Positions 9,280 through 19,580 of a stretch of DNA of 20,478 nucleotides are shown here, in pieces; within the stretch, counting starts at the first letter, position 1, and each line of letters opens with the position of its first letter. Origin of the DNA: Amphimedon queenslandica. Its lineage: Eukaryota; Porifera; Demospongiae; Haplosclerida; Niphatidae. Both the position numbers and the translations under genes were made by a program. Below the pieces are notes generated by a model, which searched no databases, was not told the origin of the DNA, and saw only the letters and a program-made list of their open reading frames with translations. The stretch spans positions 20,381 to 40,858 of the forward strand of contig NW_003546944.1 in the NCBI RefSeq assembly GCF_000090795.2. The letters run 5' to 3'.

Positions 9280-10258
9280 TCAGCGGTGATCAGTAAGCTC
9301 ATTGCACAGATGGTCAATAAATTCATCAGCTCTATCTCCAGTGGACACAACACAATACTCCAGCTTGTCAATGACCCTGTCAGCTAAATCCAAGGCAATC
9401 AAAAAGCACCTAATATATATTTTTAAAACTTCACTATAGTCAAACATTTCTGTTTATACGTACCAGCCTCTGTTAGACAATATGGCATTAACACGCCATT
9501 TTAGAAGCTTCTGCTCAGCAAAGTCTTTAAGATTCATGAACTCTTCTCTCCCTTTGTCTATGACCCGCCCGACTCCAGAATCCAGAAATGAAATCCAACA
9601 CCTATATAATATTTACATCTAAAGTTACAGCAAACATTTAACTATAACCGTGAACTGCGTGAAGACATTTCAACGAAGAATCCTTTTCTTTTCAACAAAA
9701 AAGAAGACACGACACTTGATACTCCTCCCACCATGGCACGTGATAATTCTGACATGACAATATGCATAGTGACGGCCTCTGACGCAAGTATACAAAATCT
9801 ATTTTTAGACAACAGCAATTCATTAATTAAAATCAAGTGTGTTTTTTGCCAAAAGACTATGATGAGACCATAGCAAGCAATTAAAATGATCTAAAGAACG
9901 AGCTGATCCCTTTATAAAAAATATTATACTATCAGCTAGACTATCAGTGGCCTTAATGTAAAAACCATTACCATCTCTTAACTATATCTTAGTAATATTA
10001 AACAAGGCCAACTGTAAAGAAGGGGATGGATAATACAATTAGAATAACCTTGAGTAGCATGTACATGTACAACACTGTGAACATATTAGTTATGTAAACA
10101 TACTAGGACCATATCAGCTACATTCATCATGTATACTCTTAAGTTACAATGCATGAAGATAGCTTACCATCAGTATAGGAGAAACCATTGATAACTGCTA
10201 CCTTGTCATGTTTTCCAGTCCTTCCCAGTATTACAGTATTACCAAGACTGGATAGTAT
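9280..10258 (-). pseudogene. unrecognised small minus-strand gene, unit 1 (probably disrupted)
   Basis: Three exon-like blocks match unit 2: 10168-10258, 9464-9601 and 9280-9409 (stop TGA at 9280-9282). The last two join in frame (phase 2) to residues including GVGRVIDKGREEF, QKLLKWRVNAILSNRG, then LDLADRVIDKLEYC and end TDHR. The first block aligns with 13383-13459 of unit 2 but is four bases short near its 3' end. Splicing at its GTAAGC donor would put a TAG early in the next exon. An alternative start at 9666-9668 (MSSRSSR) with a weak GTTATA donor would restore the frame. No family was recognised. The protein would be small, helical and charged, without membrane segments. It is head-to-head with the TMEM35-like gene. 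Confidence 0.4.
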
Positions 10259-10560
10259 CTAAAACACTAAATAATAATCCACTCTTGGTATTACAGGTAG
10301 ACTAACAGTGTCAGTCCTGTTCAATCAGAGACACCGTCAAGAGAAGAGCGGCAACATCAGCCGTAACTTAAGACTGAAATTAGATCTAAGACATTCTTTT
10401 AATATTTGCATGCAAATACTACTCCAACCACCTACCTCTAACCATAGACATAATTGATTTAGAGAGCAGTTGACTGGCTGCAGATCTACTGCAAAGTGCA
10501 GTGTCAAATTTAATCAACAGTAGGTGTGGTCACAAGTGAAGCTAATTAATTTAAGTAGCA

Positions 10561-11296
10561 ATGGGTGCATTAAAGAGGTACAGTTATTCAGTGAGCACAG
10601 TTCTACTGGTGTTGCTGTTTGGAGCGGCTGGAGTCTTTAAAGTACTGCCAGTCTTTATTGACATGCCTGGGAATGACATGGTAAGATACAGCAACTAGCC
10701 ATGAGTGATCATGTAAAAGGGTTTCAAGTTTAGTTAAAACCAAGGCAGTCACTTTAAATATGAAAGGTGGTCTTAATTAAGCTGCTGTATATGATACTAG
10801 TATTATCTGTGGGCCTGGTACTCTGTACTATAGCTTTTGCATAGTTTTGAAGTAACTTTAAAAAATTTTTAAATGCAGTTTCGTAATAAAAATTTCAACC
10901 TCAAATTGTGAAATCTTAAAATTCTCCTCAATTAATGCATGTATATCTATGTATACTTTTATAATAATAACTATACTCTCTCTCCATTAGCCAGTTCAGT
11001 TCCGTCGTTATGTCCGTACACCTCCATTGAGCTACATAAAGGTTCATCCTGACCTGTACATGTTCAGTGTTGGTCTCTCAGAGCTGATAGCAGCAGGTAT
11101 CATCATACTAGCATCAAGAGGAGGCAGGGCACAGACACTGGCCACTTACTATCTGGGAATAGTAATGATAGGGGCTGCTTATACTCATGCTATGGTGGGG
11201 GACCCAGTGGAGAAGTTTGGAGGAGTATTGATGGGGAGTGTACTAGTGCTGGTGAGACTGTACTCCATGAACAAGTTGAAGTTCAAGTTTGACTGA
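10561..11296 (+). CDS. TMEM35-like (DoxX-like) membrane protein, unit 1
   Basis: Exons 10561-10680 and 10991-11296 join in phase 0 to 141 aa (start MGALKRYSY, stop TGA 11294-11296). The first segment (about 9-27) is a membrane helix followed by the FIDMPGND loop. Further hydrophobic stretches lie at about 63-81, 90-108 and 117-131, giving four helices as in the DoxX-like fold. The motif HAMVGDP at 106-112 with the preceding GLSEL..AGIIILAS matches TMEM35A/B. TMEM35A (NACHO) is a chaperone of nicotinic receptors in vertebrates; that role should not be carried over to this gene. It lacks the longer cytosolic tail of TMEM35A, so it is closer in size to TMEM35B. A near-identical paralogue is at 13769. 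Confidence 0.85.
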
Positions 11297-11468
11297 AAGA
11301 AACTATTAATATTACTAGCTATCATCATGCATTACCTCAGTATGAGCTCAGCACAGTACATTATACATAATAGTACTAGTAGTATTGAGTGTATGTATGT
11401 GATAATAAGTTTCTTTCTTTCTTTCGTAAATTGATGCCATTAATAATTGTTAAAATGTTGTTACACAG

Positions 11469-11469
11469 T

Positions 11470-11499
<30 letters not shown>
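11469..11499. repeat. GA microsatellite, unit 1
   Basis: Imperfect (AG)n tract between the TMEM35-like gene and the RABL3 fragment; the duplicated counterpart is at 14875-14910. Confidence 0.85.
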
Positions 11500-11500
<1 letters not shown>

Positions 11501-11512
11501 TGAGGGTTAGTT

Positions 11513-11897
11513 TTAAGTTTGTGTGTTCAAGGCTTGTCTTCTGTTGAAAGCCAGTCTCCTCTCAAGACTAGACCCAGTCTACTGAATGAAAATAATATAA
11601 TGAAACCAGTCACTCTCTCTTAGTTAAAATCTTTTGTATCATCATGACTACGTATACTTGTTTGAAATTTGAAAAGTTTGATCCTAATTACCAGTGTTTT
11701 GTACATTTTCATTATGTGCTTATGGTCTAAATATATACATGTACATGTATATTCCCTTATATATAGACATAATGTGCCTGTATAAGCTACTGACCTGTCT
11801 CAGTGATGGGTAGTACTTGTGCTCCACTGCTTTATCAATGAACTTCATAGTCTCAATGAACTGCTGGGACGAGAGACTGAAGTGCTGGATATCTTTA
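11513..11897 (-). pseudogene. RABL3 3' fragment (last exon and most of the preceding exon)
   Basis: On the minus strand, 11795-11897 matches the penultimate RABL3 exon (FSLSSQQ, then FIDKAVEHKYYPSLRQ; one Val to Ala change) and keeps the GTCAGT donor. Positions 11513-11578 match the last exon (TGSSLERR start, TQT stop). The penultimate exon loses homology five bases before its acceptor, at the duplication boundary, and no upstream exons follow. It cannot encode a GTPase on its own. It is a by-product of the segmental duplication; the complete gene is at 14922-17127. Confidence 0.8.
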
Positions 11898-12301
11898 GAA
11901 GCTGGGCTAAGCTGAGCTGGATTCTATATATATTTGCTCATTATTGTTGTAAATTGTGTATTTGTATATTTCCATTACAATTATTATTCTCTTTATTATG
12001 ATTATTTGTATTGTTATGATTTCTGTTAATATTGTTATTCTTATTATTACTATAGCTGTTATTACTGTTTTGTACTATTATTATTATTGTTCTTATTTCG
12101 TATTTGTATGTGTACAATGTTTCTTTTCCCTATAGGCTGTGTTGTTATGTCATATTGTGTAACTGATGACGTCATAATTCTTTTCTTATATAATGCATGC
12201 TTTTATTCATTTTCTGTGTTCGAGAGATTTGAGAGTTTTTTTATGGTTCCTTTTGTTCAAAAAGATAAGGCGTTCATCATGACCTCCGCTCGGTTACTAC
12301 A
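11898..12301. other. 404-bp junction sequence between duplication units
   Basis: T-rich sequence (long TTATT and TTGTA runs) with no match elsewhere in the window and no convincing exon; short ORFs here look random. It separates the two direct duplication units and presumably arose at the junction or was inserted later. Confidence 0.6.
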
Positions 12302-12320
12302 ATTATTATCTTATTCTTAG

Positions 12321-12450
12321 GTTAGCGTAAAATTACATTTTCTTTCTGGGGTTTGTCCTGGTTGCCAGTTACAATGGAACTACTTTCTATATCAAGGTTG
12401 TTGGGAAAGAATATGAAGAAATTGACGATTTAACAACTTGCAAGACATTC
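12321..12450 (+). pseudogene. detached Gpc1-like last exon (type II)
   Basis: The acceptor TTATTCTTAG and following sequence match exon 6 of copies C and E, including the VLVA.YNG.TFYIKVVGKEY coding stretch. The third codon of the exon is TAA (12328-12330), where intact copies have TAT. The 3' end has lost most of the charged-tail codons and the original stop. No upstream exons exist. It was carried along by the segmental duplication. Confidence 0.85.
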
Positions 12451-12568
12451 AAATCAATTTTACATCATGCTATACTTTTATTAGGACATCTAGTTAATAA
12501 CCAACGACCCGAATGGTAAATATACTATTATATGTAATTATTATTAATTACTATTCATCAAAGTCAAC

Positions 12569-13459
12569 TTAGTCCATATTGTCAATAATTTGATCAATTT
12601 TATTCCCAATGGCCTCAACACAGTTCTCCATACTATCAATGACCTTGTCAGCTAAATCCAAGCCAACGAAAAAGTACCTAATATGTATTTTAAAAACTTT
12701 ACTGAAGTCAAACATTTCAGGTTATACATACCGGCCTCTGTTAGACAATATGGCATTAACACGCCATTTTAGAAGCTTCTGGTCTGCAAAATCTTTGAAA
12801 TTCCTGAACTTCTCTCTCCCTTTGTCAATGACCCGCCCGACTGTTGATTCAAAACACCTATATCCATAATATTTACATATTAAGTTACAGCAAGCATTTA
12901 AAATGTCCAACTAGCCTCGCAGACATTTCAAAGCAAATATCCTTTTCTTTTCAACGAGAAAGAGGACACGTCACTTAATACTCCTCCCACTTTGCCACGT
13001 GACGTTAAGATTGCTGACATGACACTTGCATGATGCAAGTACACAAAGTCTATTTTTAGACATCAGAAACACATTTGTGTTTTTTGCCAAAAAATGTGAG
13101 ACTGATCCTTTTTTCAAAAAAGTTATACTGTCAGTGATGACCTTAAGGAGAAACAAATACTAAACTACAGTATATCTTAGCAAGATAACAAGCTATAGGC
13201 CAGCAAAGAAAGAGCATGATACTGGACTCTTGATAATACAATTTAGAATAACCTTGAGTAGCATGTACATGTACAACATGTTACTTATGCAAACTTAGCA
13301 TCATCTAAACAGCTGTTAACTATAATACACGCTCAACAACTGTTCATTATAATGCAGTGTATTGCAAGATACCCTTACTTACCATTGGTAGCTGTTACTG
13401 GCCCTGTCATGTTCTCCAGTCCCTCCCAGTACTATAGGATCACCAAGGCTGGATAATAC
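12569..13459 (-). CDS. unrecognised small minus-strand gene, unit 2 (5' end unresolved)
   Basis: Three exons join in one frame: 13383-13459 (25 codons plus 2 nt, ends TG), 12732-12857 and 12569-12677 (stop TAA 12569-12571). Donors are GTAAGT and GTATGT, acceptors CAG/TAG. Together they give about 102 residues: LSSLGDPIVLGGTGEHD, then STVGRVIDKGREKF, QKLLKWRVNAILSNRG, GLDLADKVIDSMENC and a final IIDNMD. The repeated RVID/KVID words suggest amphipathic helices. There is no signal peptide, membrane segment or family I recognise. A first exon with ATG was not fixed; MQSLRGRGL just upstream (near 13500) would need a very short 35-bp intron, and MSAR at 12924-12926 would need a GC donor. Unit 1 has the same gene, probably frame-shifted. 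It is divergent from the TMEM35-like gene at 13769. Confidence 0.45.
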
Positions 13460-13768
13460 CTGAAACACTAAGTAATAATCCACTCTTGGTAGACTAGTCC
13501 TCTTCCTCTCAGAGACTGCATGACACTCTTGTCAAGAGAAGAGTAACATCACCAGCTAGCCTAGCTATATCAGCCGTAACACTGAAATGTAATTTGATCT
13601 AAGACATTTTTTAAATATTTTCACCACAAATATAGACATTTCTCCAACCACCTCCTTTTAATCATAAAGAACACGTAAATCATTATTTTTTTGAATTAAT
13701 TATCAACACAGAAGGTGTGGTTAGGACTCACATGTAGATCTAGTGAAAACAATACAGCTATACTAACA

Positions 13769-14710
13769 ATGGGTGCATTGAAGAGGTACAGTTATTTAGT
13801 AAGCACTGTTCTACTGGTGTTGCTGTTTGGAGCGGCTGGAGTCTTTAATGTGCTACCAATCTTTATTGACATGCCTGGGAACGACATGGTAAGATACAGC
13901 AACTCGCATTACTGCATTAGAATGCTGGTGGACTCCGAGCCTGCTCCGGGCCGGACGGCGAACTCCTCTCAGACTACTAAATCTAATCAAATTTCATAGT
14001 TTGTACCTGTAGATCTATCTATAGTTAGTTTTTACGCTTTGCCACAAGTTGGTATGTGTCCAGTGTCCTTCAGACTCATCATCCTTTAATTATCTTATAG
14101 TGTTTCATGTTTTGTGCATGTTTTCAGTTTTGTGTCTGAGGCTTCTAGTTTAGTAAAAAACTATCAGTGGCTTTGAAAGGTGGCCTTAAGTTGCTGTATG
14201 TGGTACTGGTATTACTCTATGGTCCTGGTAGCCTCTACTATAGCTCTTGCATGGTTTTGATTTGAAGCAACTTACGGTATTTAAAAAAATTTAATGCAAT
14301 TTCGTAATAATGTTTCAACCTCAAATTGTGACAATTTTAACATAAAATTTTCCTCAATCAATATACTTTTATAATAATAAATATATACACTCTCTTTCCG
14401 TTAGCCAAATCAGTTCCGTCGTTTTGTCCATATACCTCCATTGAGCTATCTAAAGGTTCATCCTGACCTCTACATGTTCAGTGTTGGTCTGTCAGAGCTG
14501 ATAGCAGCAGGTATCATCATACTAGCATCAAGAGGAGGCAGGGCACAGACACTGGCCACTTACTATCTGGGAATAGTAATGATAGGAGCTGCTTATACTC
14601 ATGCTATGGTGGGGGACCCAGTGGAGAAGTTTGGAGGAGTATTGATGGGGAGTGTACTAGTGCTGGTGAGACTGTACTCCATGAACAAGTTGAAGTTGAA
14701 GTTTGACTGA
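13769..14710 (+). CDS. TMEM35-like (DoxX-like) membrane protein, unit 2
   Basis: Exons 13769-13888 and 14405-14710 join in phase 0 to 141 aa. The protein differs from its unit 1 paralogue at only a handful of positions (for example PNQFRRFVHIP for PVQFRRYVRTP around residues 41-51, and LKLKFD for LKFKFD at the C terminus). All four hydrophobic segments and the HAMVGDP motif are kept. The 516-bp intron has diverged by indels from the 310-bp intron of unit 1, while the coding sequence has not. This suggests purifying selection on both copies, or conversion of exons. The start ATG is in the same context (MGALKRYSY) in both units. Confidence 0.85.
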
Positions 14711-14874
14711 AAGAAACTATTAATATTACTAGCTATCATCATGCATTACCTCAGTATGAGTTCAGGACAGTACATTATACATAATAGTACTAGTAGTATT
14801 GAGTGTATGTATGTGATATAAGTTTCTTTCTTTCATAAATTGATTCCATTAATAATTGTTAAAAATCTTGCAGC

Positions 14875-14910
<36 letters not shown>
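14875..14910. repeat. GA microsatellite, unit 2
   Basis: (GA)n tract with one AAAG interruption, just 3' of the RABL3 stop codon on the minus strand; longer than its unit 1 counterpart. Confidence 0.85.
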
Positions 14911-14911
<1 letters not shown>

Positions 14912-14921
14912 AGGGTTAGTT

Positions 14922-15775
14922 TTAAGTTTGTGTGTTCAAGGCTTGTCTTCTGTTGAAAGACTGTCTCCTCTCAAGACTAGACCCAGTCTACTGAATGAAA
15001 AGAATTTAATGAAACCAGTCACTTTCTCTCTCTCTCCTTTAAAGTAAAATCTTCTGTAATCTATAACGTGTTTCAAAATGACAGTCACTTCATTTAGTGT
15101 GAATCTAATACCGTGATTACCTAATCTAATATCGTGACTACCTAATCATTTGAAATTTGACCAACAACTGTGTACATGTACATGTATATGTACTTATGGT
15201 CTAAATACACATGTACATGTACATTCCCTCATTACATCATGACTCCAGACATAATGTACCTGTATATGCTACTGACCTGTCTCAGTGATGGGTAGTACTT
15301 GTGCTCCACTACTTTATCAATGAACTTCATAGTCTCAATGTACTGCTGGGACGAGAGACTGAAGTGCTGGATATCTTTACAATTCTAATAATCATGGAAC
15401 ACAATCACTCCAACATAATATGTAATTTAATAATTTAATTTATGATACACCAGGCTGCTAGAATTACACATGTACATGTACATGAAGGTTCGAATAACTT
15501 AAGATTAATTTTTTAGTATGTAGTGATAAACAATTCTCATTTATATTAATTCAATATTAGCAGTTAATTTATTATCATTACCATTGTGATACTGTTTGCT
15601 CCTAATAGGTTCCCTGATCTTTGAGTGGGTGGGCTCCTCCGCCCACTCACTTGATCCTATTAATAACTATTAATAACTAGTTATAACTATTAGTATAACC
15701 ACACCTCTTTAGTTCCAACTATTAATAATGGAACCTCTTGCTCGATAAACTTCTCAGGATCAAAACCGCTAGAAA

Positions 15776-15826
<51 letters not shown>

Positions 15827-17127
15827 TAATAATAAGAATTGTGTTAGAAAGTTTGAGCTGAACAGCTGATTCTGATCAAATTTGGAATTTTTTACAAATT
15901 TTTAATGCTGCTCCAAAATCGGGCCAAAGTCACTGTACTACACAGATCATTTAGGCCAAATTTCACAAAAAATGAAAGAGAGAATTCTCAATTTTTATTG
16001 CATTTTCTGATACATATTCATGCTCTTATGTTGCATAAAAGTTTGAACTGATTTGAGAATTTTTCCAAATTTTGCCAAAATTGAAAAGGGCAATACTGTA
16101 TAGCCGGTAATTTTTGCGGGTTGCAAATTTTTTAGATTTCGTAGATTCCTTCCAGATTCGCAAAAAATAAATCCACAAATATCAGCACACGTGGTAGAAT
16201 TTGCAAAATTAAAATATGTGAATTGGAATTTTAGGAGATTTTGTGAAATATAGAACCCACGGAAATTACCGGCTATACGGTATCACATTTCCTGATGCAT
16301 GTATAAGTACTTAAGCTCCTCCCAGTATTATTTACCTTTCGTTGGTATCCTGTGGTGCTAGACTATCGGTTCTACCTGAGGGGCGGGGCAGAGGGCGGAG
16401 TCACATAATAATTAAATAAAAAATAATAATATTTACCAGTTTTGTATCGATGATATTCGGTCAGCCATTTTGATAAATTATTGTGAGACTTTCTGTTAGT
16501 GGAATCATGTACTAAAATAACACCTAAAATAATAAAAATATTAATATTAATAATAATAATATCATTAATGTAATTGGTACCATTAGCCTGTTGGTAGAAG
16601 ATACCTCGTCCTTTCTCATGAGACATTGAACCACCAACATCCCAAAACTCAACAAAGAAACTGACAGGACTGGAAGACATGGAACGAGAATACTCGTGTA
16701 ACTAAAAAGATAAATAATAATTAATTTAATTAATCTATTATTGTAAGTTAATAATCTTAAATTGGTGCCAAATTAAAAGTAAAAATACTTGTTTTTTGGT
16801 AAAAATTGTCACCTGCTTTAAGGTAAAAATTAGTTAAAATCATCACCTATTTTAAAGTAAAAAGTACTAATAATTATTTTAAAGTCAAATTTTAAATGTC
16901 AATAATACATTATTAATATATTTATTTATTCACTTTGACATCAACCACACAGCCGACTGTACTGACTGGATTAGCTAATACCTCTCCTTCAGTAATAACG
17001 TGTACTAACGAGCTCTTACCAACACCTAATGGAGTATCAGTGAATATCAATACACATACACACTAGTAACTGATGTACCTGAATCACCAAGAACTAAGAT
17101 CTTCACTTTTCTGTAGTCGGTCGCCAT
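14922..17127 (-). CDS. RABL3: Rab-like GTPase RABL3
   Basis: Nine minus-strand exons join in frame: 17079-17127, 16934-17025, 16581-16701, 16437-16523, 16336-16375, 15705-15768, 15582-15656, 15277-15384 and 14922-14987. The total is 233 aa, close to the 236 aa of human RABL3. The P-loop is GDSGVGKSS (14-22). The STVGC..DVK stretch (about 37-47) and EFWDVGG (65-71) match the RABL3 switch regions, where most Rabs have DTAGQE. NGVILVHD follows, and TKED at 149-152 is the base-recognition motif. There is no C-terminal cysteine pair, as in other RABL3 proteins, so no prenylation is expected. Two donors are unusual (GTGAAT after exon 2, GTGTGG after exon 6). The last exon is supported by length, frame and its copy in unit 1. 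Exons 8 and 9 lie inside the duplicated segment. RABL3 is linked to Ras/Rap prenylation control and lymphoid development in vertebrates; the sponge role is unknown. Confidence 0.9.
15778..15826. repeat. TAA microsatellite in RABL3 intron 5
   Basis: About 16 TAA repeats (TTA on the coding strand), ending only about 8 bases upstream of the acceptor of RABL3 exon 6 (15768). Confidence 0.9.
15836..16092. repeat. diverged copies of the 178-bp repeat family in RABL3 intron 5
   Basis: Words such as AGAAAGTTTGAGCTGA, GCATTTTCTGATACATATT and CTTATGTTGCATA match the tandem repeat in TFB1M intron 3 (18156-18600), but with much divergence. No coding capacity. Confidence 0.5.
16093..16283. mobile_element. 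191-bp MITE with TA-flanked inverted repeats in RABL3 intron 5
   Basis: The left end reads ATACTGTATAGCCGGTAATT and the right end is its inverse (AATTACCGGCTATACGGTAT), with further complementarity to GCGGG/CCCAC. The TIRs are about 28 bp and are bounded by TA dinucleotides, as for Tc1/mariner-type target sites. There is no ORF. It lies wholly within the intron. Confidence 0.75.
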
Positions 17128-19073
<1,946 letters not shown>

Positions 19074-19580
19074 GTAAGATAGTGCCATTGTATTTTATTG
19101 TATTGTGGGTTGGATCTACTAGTGTTAGTAGTAATTTCACTATTCATAATTCATGTGTGTTGTATTGGCGAAATAGCATTAGCAAAAAATCTATCCAATC
19201 CTCCTTTTACGTAAAGTGGGTGTGGCCATGAAATGATGAAAAACATAATGATTGCGCTCAAATGGGACAAAATTTTGAGCTTTCCAGCAACAAAATAATA
19301 CTGTCTAAAGACTGCTATAGAAGTATATAAGGTAGAGTATAAGTCTTATGGAAAGTGGTGGAACACATAGTTGTAAAAGACCCTAATTATACATGTAGTC
19401 TGGATCACTTCATGCATGTGTCTTCTTGATACAACTTGCAAGATTACTCTAATACAGACATTACTATCCAATACTCACATACAAATTTGATGGCATAACA
19501 AGTTGGCAACTGAGCATGTTGCCAAGTCTAAGCATAATAACAACACCACAGGAAGCCACTTACTTGTAGTCTTAGGAACA
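19074..19580. other. no gene recognised; intron or spacer between TFB1M exon 5 and the RING-TRAF gene
   Basis: No exon matching the TFB1M C-terminal region or ending in a plausible stop was found. The stretch contains a small GCAAC hairpin (TTGGCAAC 19503-19510, GTTGCCAA 19518-19525), a GGGTGTGGCC box near 19219 and AT-rich spacer. Part must be the promoter of the RING-TRAF gene. Confidence 0.5.

Larger units (their letters stand above)
8991..11897. repeat. segmental duplication, unit 1
   Basis: This 2.9-kb stretch is repeated in direct orientation at 12302-15379. Similarity begins abruptly at ATTATTATCT in the last intron of copy E and ends abruptly at ATATCTTTA inside a RABL3 exon. It holds the copy E last exon, a minus-strand small gene, a TMEM35-like gene and a RABL3 3' fragment. 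Exons are strongly conserved between units, while non-coding parts carry indels, so the duplication is not brand new. Confidence 0.9.
12302..15379. repeat. segmental duplication, unit 2
   Basis: Direct repeat of 8991-11897, from the end of a Gpc1-like intron through the penultimate exon of the intact RABL3 gene. The RABL3 end is continuous with a complete gene. The Gpc1-like end is a lone exon. Confidence 0.9.

Noticed and set aside
9642-9836. 64-aa minus-strand ORF between exons of the unknown gene
   Set aside because: The corresponding region of unit 2 does not keep the frame, so it is unlikely to code. It contains a CACGTG at 9737 (12996 in unit 2), which could mark an internal promoter, but support is weak.
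12609-12869. 86-aa plus-strand ORF
   Set aside because: It is antisense to two exons of the unit 2 minus-strand gene and is not preserved in unit 1.
14856-15047. Plus-strand ORF with an Arg-Glu repeat
   Set aside because: The repeat is the GA microsatellite translated; the rest is antisense to the RABL3 last exon.
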